Shown here: positions 1 through 4,941 of the stretch, piece by piece
Layout: the number at the start of each line of letters is the position of its first letter
Position numbering within the stretch: position 1 is the first letter of the stretch
Assembly (NCBI GenBank): GCA_016297165.1
Contig: JAEDHF010000111.1
Location: 1-5,908, forward strand
Direction: 5' to 3'
Source: Oscillospiraceae bacterium
GTDB lineage: Bacteria > Bacillota > Clostridia > Oscillospirales > Ruminococcaceae
DNA: 5,908 bases
Notes under the pieces: generated by a model
The model's database searches: none
What the model was told of the DNA's origin: nothing
Seen by the model: only the letters and a program-made list of their open reading frames with translations
Made by a program: the position numbers and the translations under genes

Positions 1-5
1 ATTGG

Positions 6-58
6 AGCAGGACTGCCTTTCGGGGAATTATTCCCGGGAGAGCGGTCCTGCTTCATTT
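6..58 (+). terminator. Probable Rho-independent terminator of an upstream gene
   Basis: An 11-bp stem (6-16 with 42-52, one T-G wobble) encloses a smaller GGGAA/TTCCC hairpin (23-27 with 31-35). A short T-rich tail (TCATTTT) follows. The stem is strong but the T tract is weak. No open reading frame continues into it from position 1, so it most likely closes a transcript that begins before the window. Confidence 0.65.
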
Positions 59-110
59 TGTGAAAAAAGATATAATTTCGACGTTCTTCGACAAAATAAC
101 CCCCTTTTTC

Positions 111-140
111 GAACGAAAGGGCAAAAATAGGGAACGAAAA
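111..140 (+). promoter_or_regulatory. Candidate LytTR-type operator (21-bp-period direct repeat)
   Basis: GAACGAAA occurs exactly at 111-118 and again at 132-139, so the repeat period is 21 bp, about two helical turns. Taken as 9-mers (GAACGAAAG and GAACGAAAA), they are separated by 12 bp, the spacing known for LytTR-family sites such as those of AgrA and ComE. On the opposite strand each half carries CGTT, which partly matches the family consensus core. The pair ends 12 bp before the -35 box of the promoter for the LytTR gene itself, which suggests autoregulation. Binding by this protein is inferred. Confidence 0.45.
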
Positions 141-152
141 TATGAAATAAAG

Positions 153-181
153 TTGAATATTCTGTCAGGAAATGATATAAT
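153..181 (+). promoter_or_regulatory. Sigma-A promoter of the LytTR regulator gene
   Basis: The -35 box TTGAAT (153-158) is followed by a 17-bp spacer and a perfect -10 box TATAAT (176-181), preceded by an extended TGA (173-175). Transcription should start near 188, leaving an untranslated leader of about 50 nt before the ATG at 240. This promoter also argues that the open frame reaching back to position 60 is not coding. Confidence 0.85.
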
Positions 182-184
182 GTA

Positions 185-203
185 TTTAAGCTATTTTAAG
201 CTA
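185..203 (+). repeat. 10-bp-period direct repeat at the transcription start
   Basis: TTTAAGCTA occurs at 185-193 and again at 195-203, one helical turn apart. It covers the expected transcription start and first leader bases of the LytTR gene. It may be an operator for a repressor or simply AT-rich leader sequence; the role is unknown. Confidence 0.4.
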
Positions 204-239
204 AGTTTTCAGAAAGGAAAAGAAAAGGAAATCTTTAAA

Positions 240-959
240 ATGAATATAGCAATTTGTGATGACGACAGAATTTCGCAGGGTATTCTTAAGAATGCGTTGA
301 GCTATTATGGCCGTGACCGTAATATTGATGTTTATTCCTGTTGTTTTTCAAGCGGTATCGACCTTATCGAATCAAAGGAATTGTTTGATGTCATTTTTAT
401 GGATTACGAAATGACTGGACTTAACGGTCTTAAAACCTCCGAAATAATGAGGAAGAATAACGATAATACGCCGATAATTTTCCTTAGCGCACATCCTACC
501 ATCGTTTTTGATGCCTTTACCGTAAATGCATTCAGGTTTCTTACGAAGCCTCTTGACGTTAAAAAGCTATATAAGGCTCTCGACGATTTCAGAAGCTCTC
601 TCAGAAAGGAAAATGTTCTTATTGTTAAAACCCTTGAAAAAACCTGGAGTATAAAGCATTCGGATATAATCTATGCCGAAGCCCAGAGAAAGCATACCCT
701 TATTCGTACCGTAAAGACAACCCTTGATGTTGCGAGATGTCTTGGTGAAATTGAGGAAATGCTGCCCGAGGACTGCTTTATAAGGGTACATAAATCCTAT
801 GTGGTGAATTTTGAGCACATAGTTAGCTACGATAAGGACTACATATTCTTCGGTAACGGCGAGAGAGCCGAGCAGGGAAGCAAGTACAGCTCCGCCTTCA
901 GAACCGAGTATCTTAACTATGTAAGAAGGAATAATCCCGAAAAATCCGCCTGCATTTAG
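240..959 (+). CDS. LytTR-family response regulator transcription factor
   Basis: This is a 239-residue two-domain DNA-binding response regulator. Residues 1-120 form a receiver domain: acidic pocket D7-D8-D9, phospho-acceptor D55 in FMDYEM, S83 at the switch position and K103 in the conserved TKP. Residues about 125-232 form a LytTR domain, with the IIYAEA strand (143-148) and the family hallmark FIRVHKSYVVN (180-190). Length and architecture fit the AgrA/LytR/VirR class, which bind paired direct repeats and often control secreted-peptide or surface functions. The ATG at 240 is chosen over an in-frame GTG at 60 because a promoter lies at 153-181 and an AAAAGGA-like ribosome site precedes 240. 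No histidine kinase is encoded in the window, so the partner is unknown. The gene is followed directly by an independent promoter, so it is probably monocistronic and not part of the cobalamin operon. Confidence 0.95.
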   Translation: MNIAICDDDRISQGILKNALSYYGRDRNIDVYSCCFSSGIDLIESKELFDVIFMDYEMTGLNGLKTSEIMRKNNDNTPIIFLSAHPTIVFDAFTVNAFRFLTKPLDVKKLYKALDDFRSSLRKENVLIVKTLEKTWSIKHSDIIYAEAQRKHTLIRTVKTTLDVARCLGEIEEMLPEDCFIRVHKSYVVNFEHIVSYDKDYIFFGNGERAEQGSKYSSAFRTEYLNYVRRNNPEKSACI

Positions 960-977
960 AAAATATTAGTGAAGGGC

Positions 978-1006
978 TTGAAATAATTCAATAATTGTGC
1001 TATACT
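978..1006 (+). promoter_or_regulatory. Sigma-A promoter of the riboswitch-controlled operon
   Basis: The -35 box TTGAAA (978-983), a 17-bp spacer and the -10 box TATACT (1001-1006) with an extended TGC (998-1000) make a near-consensus promoter. The expected start near 1013 lies just before the first paired element of the riboswitch at 1025. It begins only 19 bp after the stop codon of the LytTR gene. Confidence 0.85.
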
Positions 1007-1024
1007 GTTTAAGAAAATAAAAGA

Positions 1025-1190
1025 GTTACGGTTCCGGGCTTCTGTCCGGATTAAAAGGGAATCCGGTGTGAGTCCGGAACAACCGCCATTACTGTAATTG
1101 ACAAGAGGAAAAGGGAATACCATTGGTTTTTCCGAGAAGGTCCTTTTCCGCAGCGTAAGCTTCGTCATAAGTCAGGATATCTGCCGTAAC
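1025..1190 (+). promoter_or_regulatory. Cobalamin (B12) riboswitch aptamer
   Basis: The aptamer is closed by a perfect 7-bp P1 helix: GTTACGG (1025-1031) with CCGTAAC (1184-1190). Conserved core pieces appear in the right order: GGTTCCGGGCTTCTGTCC (1030-1047), the AAAAGGGAATCCGGTGTGAG segment (1053-1072) with its TCCGG partner, CCGCCATTACTGTAATTG (1083-1100), and the B12 box AGTCAGGATATCTGCC (1170-1185). Such riboswitches bind adenosyl- or other cobalamins and normally shut off B12 uptake or synthesis genes when the vitamin is plentiful. A terminator 100 nt downstream indicates control by transcription termination. This is the strongest evidence that the following operon handles corrinoids. 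Confidence 0.95.
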
Positions 1191-1244
1191 GTTAAGGTTA
1201 AACACAGCTTTGGTGAGAAGGGTGCAGCCGTTTTATACCGCTCA

Positions 1245-1266
1245 GGCTTTCATTTTTATGAGAGCC
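1245..1266 (+). other. Hairpin in the riboswitch expression platform
   Basis: A 9-bp stem, GGCTTTCAT (1245-1253) with ATGAGAGCC (1258-1266) and a TTTT loop, includes one T-G wobble. It lies between the aptamer and the terminator. A surrounding helix is possible (GGTT 1196-1199 with AACC 1282-1285, and ACACA 1202-1206 with TGTGT 1276-1280). Its role in switching cannot be decided from the sequence alone. Confidence 0.5.
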
Positions 1267-1290
1267 GTGCTTTGGTGTGTAAACCGTACT

Positions 1291-1329
1291 GCTCCTACGA
1301 CCGTTTTGGCTGTGGGAGCTTTTATTTTT
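1291..1329 (+). terminator. Rho-independent terminator of the cobalamin riboswitch
   Basis: GCTCCTAC (1291-1298) pairs with GTGGGAGC (1312-1319), the stem continues through CC/GG (1301-1302 with 1308-1309), and the tail is TTTTATTTTT (1320-1329). It sits after the aptamer and before the first gene of the operon, so it should act as the conditional terminator when cobalamin is bound. GCAGCC at 1224-1229 could pair with GGCTGT at 1308-1313 and so oppose the terminator stem, but this antiterminator is only a suggestion. Confidence 0.85.
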
Positions 1330-1382
1330 AAGGCAATACCGTAGCAAAGCCGTAAGGCGGTCTTTGTGCGGTGTTGCCTTAA
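1328..1382. repeat. Long imperfect palindrome (possible MITE-like or intergenic repeat)
   Basis: TTAAGGCAATACCG (1328-1341) is the inverted complement of 1369-1382 with one wobble, giving a 14-bp outer stem. Inside it a second stem forms (CAAAG/CTTTG and CCG/CGG around TAAGG). The whole 55-bp element folds back on itself. It lies between the riboswitch terminator and the ribosome site of the first gene and has no T tract after it, so it is not a second terminator. The ends read TTAA on both sides, but a palindrome gives this automatically. Multi-copy status cannot be judged from this window. Confidence 0.6.
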
Positions 1383-1404
1383 TAAAGAGGAAAGGTGGGA
1401 CAAT

Positions 1405-1605
1405 GTGATTTCGGAGGACAAAAAGGTCTGGGCGGTAGAGCTTTTAAAAGAAAAACAGAGGGAAACGGGAAGACTGCCAAAAAAAGAGGATTTCGAAGAG
1501 GTTACAAGGTCTCGGATAAAAGCCTTCCTCGGACCCTGGCCCCGAGCTCTCGAAGCGGCAGGGCTAAAGGAAATTAAACCAAAAAATAAGAAAGGTAAGA
1601 ACTAA
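1405..1605 (+). CDS. Small protein with one homing-endonuclease-associated repeat
   Basis: This 66-residue basic protein is the first gene of the riboswitch-controlled operon. It consists of little more than one module: an N-terminal helix (about 5-20), GRLPKKEDF (22-30), then SRIKAFLGPWPRALEAAGL (36-54), followed by a Lys-rich tail. The pattern GRxPxxxDF ... FGxWxxALEAAGL is that of the repeat found with HNH homing endonucleases, thought to be a small helical DNA-binding unit. No HNH or other nuclease domain is attached. I chose the GTG at 1405 because GAGGAAAGG (1387-1395) gives a well-placed ribosome site; the in-frame GTG at 1366 lies inside the palindrome and lacks one. The stop is 1 nt before the next ATG, so the genes are coupled. 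Its function in a cobalamin operon is unknown; DNA or RNA binding is possible. Confidence 0.75.
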   Translation: MISEDKKVWAVELLKEKQRETGRLPKKEDFEEVTRSRIKAFLGPWPRALEAAGLKEIKPKNKKGKN

Positions 1606-1606
1606 A

Positions 1607-2458
1607 ATGAAAAAGACATTATCGGTAATTTTATCGGCAGCATTAACAGCAGGCGCATTAACAGCGGCAGCCGCCGCAGAGGAATTGTCGGCAGAGGTTT
1701 ATGTAACAATCGCCGACGAAAACGGAAAGCTTGCTCTTGCAAGCGAGAAAACCAAGGTTACAGACGTTGACGGAAACGGTGAATTAACTATTGACGACGC
1801 ATTATTCTGCGCACACGAGGCAAAGTTTAACGGCGGCGCAGAGGCAGGCTATAAGTCCGCCGACGGTGATTACGGTAGATACCTCGAAAAGCTCTGGGGC
1901 GTTGAAAACGGCGGCTCCTACGGCTATTATCTCAATAACGCTTCCGCTATGAGCCTCGGCGATAAGGTTATATCCGGCGACTATGTAAGCGCTTTCGTTT
2001 ATACCGACCTTACCGCCTGGTCCGATACCTACTGCTATTTTGATACAATGAGCGTTTCTGCCGAGGTTAATGAACCTATAACCTTAACTCTTACGGCAGC
2101 AGGCTATGACGAAAACTACGCACCTGTAACCCTGCCTGTTGAGGGTGCAGTTATCACCGTTAACGGCGAAGAAACCGAGTTCGTTACAGACAGCGAGGGT
2201 AAGGCAGTTATTACTCTCGACGGTCCCGACTATTATACAATCAGCGCAGTTTCTAAGGACAGAATCCTTGTTCCCCCCGTATGCTTAGCCGAAATCTATG
2301 ATACGGTTGCAGAAGGCGAAGCCGACGATACAACAAGCGACGTTCAGGCAGACGCAGATTCAAAGGGCAGCCCCGATACAGGTGTTGCTGATGTTGCAGT
2401 ATTCGGCGGTCTCGCGCTTGTATGTGCCCTTGGCGTAATCTGCTCAAGAAAACGTTAA
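1607..2458 (+). CDS. Secreted, wall-sorted DUF4430 (transcobalamin beta-domain)-like protein
   Basis: This is a 283-residue exported protein. It has a signal peptide (1-24, cut likely after AAA). Residues about 28-135 resemble a DUF4430 domain: a turn and helix TIDDALFCAHEAK (61-73), then YGYYLNN (105-111) and SGDYVSAFVYTD (123-134), which match the gWxYxVNG and GDxVxWxY landmarks of that family. The DVDGNGELTIDD stretch (53-64) also fits a dockerin/EF-hand calcium loop. Residues about 148-230 look like an Ig-like or carboxypeptidase-regulatory beta-sandwich (VEGAVITVNG, then TDSEGKAVITL). An acidic linker (231-254) leads to SPDTG (255-259), a hydrophobic helix (263-279) and SRKR, a sortase-type tail with S in place of L. 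A GAAAGGT ribosome site precedes the ATG. Expected place: outside the cell, attached to wall or membrane. The inferred role is corrinoid binding ahead of the next gene product; similarity to DUF4430 is by eye and moderate. Confidence 0.8.
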   Translation: MKKTLSVILSAALTAGALTAAAAAEELSAEVYVTIADENGKLALASEKTKVTDVDGNGELTIDDALFCAHEAKFNGGAEAGYKSADGDYGRYLEKLWGVENGGSYGYYLNNASAMSLGDKVISGDYVSAFVYTDLTAWSDTYCYFDTMSVSAEVNEPITLTLTAAGYDENYAPVTLPVEGAVITVNGEETEFVTDSEGKAVITLDGPDYYTISAVSKDRILVPPVCLAEIYDTVAEGEADDTTSDVQADADSKGSPDTGVADVAVFGGLALVCALGVICSRKR

Positions 2459-2465
2459 TCGGTTA

Positions 2466-4082
2466 ATGAAACGGTTAATATCGGTACTTTTATCCGCTCT
2501 TTCCGTTTGCTTGTTCATAATATGTGCTACCCCTGTACAGGCAATAGGCTTAGATGAAGTTACCGCCGTTTCCGAGGGAATTATTGCCTATAAGCTGAAA
2601 AGCGATAATGCCGACAGTATTCAGTCTCTTATAAAAGGACCTCTCGCCGAAAAGGCGGGAGCTTCTTCCGAGTGGTACGCAATAGCCCTCAGTCAGATGG
2701 GCGAATACGATTTTTCCGCTTATAATAAGGCTCTTTCGGAGTATGTTTCCGATAAGGAGATACGCTCCGCAACTACAAGGGAAAAATATGCCCTTTCGCT
2801 GATTGCTACCGGAGGCGACCACCCTTATATAGCCGAAACCCTCGAAAGCTCCCCCGGTGAACAGGGGATAATGAGCTATATCTACGGGCTTCATATAATA
2901 AGCAACGGCTATACCTCGGAAAAAAATACTGCGGAAAAGCTTATCGGCAAAATAGTCTCTCTTGTAAGAACCGACGGCGGCTGGTCAATTAACAGCGAAA
3001 GCAGCGATGTTGACGTTACCGCTATGACTTTGCAGGCTCTCGCGCCCTACAGAGAAACCAACGAAGAACTGAACAGCATTATTGAGGGGGCGGTAATCCT
3101 GCTCTCGGAAAGACAGCTTGAAAACGGCGATTTTTCAAGCTACGGTGTTCCTAACTGCGAAAGTACTACACAGGTTATTATAGCCCTTTCAGCTCTTGGA
3201 ATAACCGCTGAGGACGAAAGATTTATAAAAAACGGAAACAGCATTTTTGACGGACTTAAGGGCTATATGCTCCCCGACGGAAGCTTTTCCCATGAAAAAG
3301 GGAAGAGCTTTTCCGATATGGCAACCGTTCAGGCGTTCAGTGCTTGCGTCGCTTATGAACGAATGCTTTCGGGGAAAACACCATTCTATATTTTTGATAA
3401 GGATATCGAAGCTAAAGCTGAAACACAAACCGAAGTAGAAACAGAACCTGTTCATACGGAAGAAAAAGATGAAAGTGTTAAAGACGCTCCCATAAGCTAT
3501 AAGGTCTTTGTGATAGGAGCGTTGGCTGCTATTGCGGTAATTATAGTTATTATTCTTGCTGTTCTTAAAAAGTGCAACAGGAAGAATATGCTTTTTCTTG
3601 CCATTCTTACGGCTTTGGGGATAGTGTTTGTTCTTGTAACGAATTTCAGCTCTCCCGAAAGCTACTACGGCGAAGAAGCCGTTAAGAATAACCCCGTTGG
3701 TACTGTTGAAATTACCGTAAGCTGCGAGAAAATCCTCGGTAAAACCGACGCTGATTATGTTCCCGACGACGGTATTATTTTAAAGGGCAGCTTCGCCTTT
3801 GAAGAAGGGGAAACGGTCTTTGATATCCTTGTTGAAGCCGCTAAAAAGTATGGCGTTCAGCTTGAATATACAGGCACTCCTCAAATGGCTTATGTATCGG
3901 GAATAAACTATCTTTATGAGTTCGATTTCGGGGATTTATCGGGCTGGGTCTATCATGTTAACGGAGTTTCTCCCTCGGTAAGCTGCGGCGAATATAAGCT
4001 TTCCGACGGGGACAGAATTGAGTGGCATTATACTCTCGACCTGGGGAATGATATTGAGCAGGTAAACAATGAAGCATTTTGA
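2466..4082 (+). CDS. Membrane-anchored intrinsic factor/transcobalamin-like protein (alpha/alpha-barrel + DUF4430)
   Basis: This 538-residue protein has a signal peptide (1-26, ending VQA). An alpha-helical region (about 35-305) has prenyltransferase/terpene-cyclase-type repeats: DGGW then VTAMTLQALAPY (170-195), NGDF then TTQVIIALSALG (220-245), DGSF then MATVQAFSA (271-293). A Glu/Thr-rich linker (about 312-340) and two membrane helices (about 347-367 and 375-393) joined by a short basic KKCNRKN turn follow. A clear DUF4430 domain (about 413-525) includes FEEGETVFDILVEAAKKYGV, SGWVYHVNG (492-500) and LSDGDRIEWHYT (512-523). Both folded domains should lie outside the membrane. Intrinsic factor and transcobalamin have the same two domains in the same order and hold cobalamin between them. 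With the B12 riboswitch and ECF genes, a corrinoid-binding surface receptor is the best inference. It starts 7 nt after the previous stop with no obvious Shine-Dalgarno, so coupled translation is likely. Its last 14 nt overlap ecfT. Confidence 0.85.
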   Translation: MKRLISVLLSALSVCLFIICATPVQAIGLDEVTAVSEGIIAYKLKSDNADSIQSLIKGPLAEKAGASSEWYAIALSQMGEYDFSAYNKALSEYVSDKEIRSATTREKYALSLIATGGDHPYIAETLESSPGEQGIMSYIYGLHIISNGYTSEKNTAEKLIGKIVSLVRTDGGWSINSESSDVDVTAMTLQALAPYRETNEELNSIIEGAVILLSERQLENGDFSSYGVPNCESTTQVIIALSALGITAEDERFIKNGNSIFDGLKGYMLPDGSFSHEKGKSFSDMATVQAFSACVAYERMLSGKTPFYIFDKDIEAKAETQTEVETEPVHTEEKDESVKDAPISYKVFVIGALAAIAVIIVIILAVLKKCNRKNMLFLAILTALGIVFVLVTNFSSPESYYGEEAVKNNPVGTVEITVSCEKILGKTDADYVPDDGIILKGSFAFEEGETVFDILVEAAKKYGVQLEYTGTPQMAYVSGINYLYEFDFGDLSGWVYHVNGVSPSVSCGEYKLSDGDRIEWHYTLDLGNDIEQVNNEAF

Positions 4083-4941
4083 TGACTTTAATCCTATAGC
4101 CGTGGCTGTATGGTTCTTATGTGCCGCAGGAATAGCTATGTTTTCCATGAATCCTATAATTCTTACCGCCTCACTTATCGGGGCGGTATTGTTCCTACTC
4201 ATAAAAAACAAGAACAAAAATAGAAGCTTGTATTTATTAACCCTGATGTTTTTTTTAGCTATGACGGCGCTGAATCCGCTTTTCAATCATAACGGAGGTA
4301 CCGTGCTTTTTATAATGAACGACCTGCCTGTAACTCTTGAGGCGCTTATCTACGGCGCTTTTGCTTCCCTTATGATAGTTTCGGTAATATACCATTTCAG
4401 AAACTTTTCCGACATAATGACCGAGGATAAGCTTCTCTATATTTTCGGCGGCTTATCGCCGGGGCTTTCCCTTGTGCTTTCTATGGCGCTTCGCTATATA
4501 CCACTTATGACCCGACAGATAAAGAAAACCGAGAACAGCCAGAGGGCTCTCGGTCTTTATAAGGACGACAATATCATCGATAAAATAAGGGGCAGGCTTT
4601 CTATCTTCGGAATTATCGTAACCTGGAGCCTTGAAAACGGGATTATAACCGCCGACAGTATGACGGCGAGGGGCTACGGAACGGGAAAACGCTCCCGTTA
4701 CTCCCTTTTTCGCTGGAGAAAATGGGATATATTGCTTGTAATTCTGACTGCAGTATTATTCTCTCTCACAGTTTTCGGCTTACAGGGAACAAGCTCTGAA
4801 TATTACCCGTATTTTAAGCTTCCGGAGCTTACGGCGAAAAATCTTACTGCATATATATCCTACGGAATCCTATTACTTATACCGATTTTCATTGAGATAA
4901 AGGAGGCGATAAAATGGAAATGTTTAAAGTCAGAAATCTGA
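4069..4941 (+). CDS. ecfT: ECF transporter transmembrane subunit EcfT (CbiQ family)
   Basis: This is the 290-residue integral membrane coupling subunit of an energy-coupling factor importer. It links the ATPases to a substrate-binding S component. Hydrophobic segments lie at about 10-45, 53-70, 88-110, 122-145, 219-238 and 259-277. The cytoplasmic coupling region carries LRYIPLMTRQ (141-150) and QRALG (158-162), then TADSMTARGYG (194-204). The second signature has the canonical Ala-Arg-Gly (200-202), while the first reads Ala-Leu-Gly (160-162), possibly a subfamily trait. The ATG overlaps the preceding gene by 14 nt and has only a weak GCAGG ribosome site, which suggests translational coupling. 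The last 28 nt overlap the ATPase gene. The riboswitch upstream suggests that the cargo is a corrinoid. Confidence 0.92.
   Translation: MKHFDDFNPIAVAVWFLCAAGIAMFSMNPIILTASLIGAVLFLLIKNKNKNRSLYLLTLMFFLAMTALNPLFNHNGGTVLFIMNDLPVTLEALIYGAFASLMIVSVIYHFRNFSDIMTEDKLLYIFGGLSPGLSLVLSMALRYIPLMTRQIKKTENSQRALGLYKDDNIIDKIRGRLSIFGIIVTWSLENGIITADSMTARGYGTGKRSRYSLFRWRKWDILLVILTAVLFSLTVFGLQGTSSEYYPYFKLPELTAKNLTAYISYGILLLIPIFIEIKEAIKWKCLKSEI

Noticed and set aside
102..121. CCCTTT/AAAGGG hairpin as a terminator
   Set aside because: The stem is short, no T tract follows on the + strand, and it overlaps the candidate LytTR operator.
60..239. In-frame N-terminal extension of the LytTR regulator from a GTG at 60
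   Set aside because: A near-perfect promoter (153-181) and a candidate operator lie inside it, the extra 60 residues are Lys/Phe-rich and unlike a receiver domain, and the ATG at 240 begins exactly at the usual receiver start (MNIAICDDD).
1098..1331. Possible 77-residue + strand protein over the riboswitch
   Set aside because: It overlaps the conserved B12 aptamer and the terminator, and its composition is not protein-like.
1330..1380. Palindrome as a second intrinsic terminator
   Set aside because: No T tract follows on either strand; the + strand continues with AATAAAGAGG into a ribosome site.
1760..1800. Cellulosomal dockerin
   Set aside because: Only one calcium-loop-like motif is present, it lies near the N-terminus inside another domain, and nothing in the context points to cellulosomes.
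2566..3380. Alpha/alpha-barrel region as a real terpene cyclase or prenyltransferase
   Set aside because: The protein is exported and membrane-tethered, I see no DxDD or zinc-ligand pattern of these enzymes, and the barrel is joined to DUF4430 as in cobalamin carriers.
3936..4286. Possible 116-residue - strand protein
   Set aside because: It is antisense to a well-supported DUF4430 domain and the start of EcfT, and shows no domain or ribosome site.
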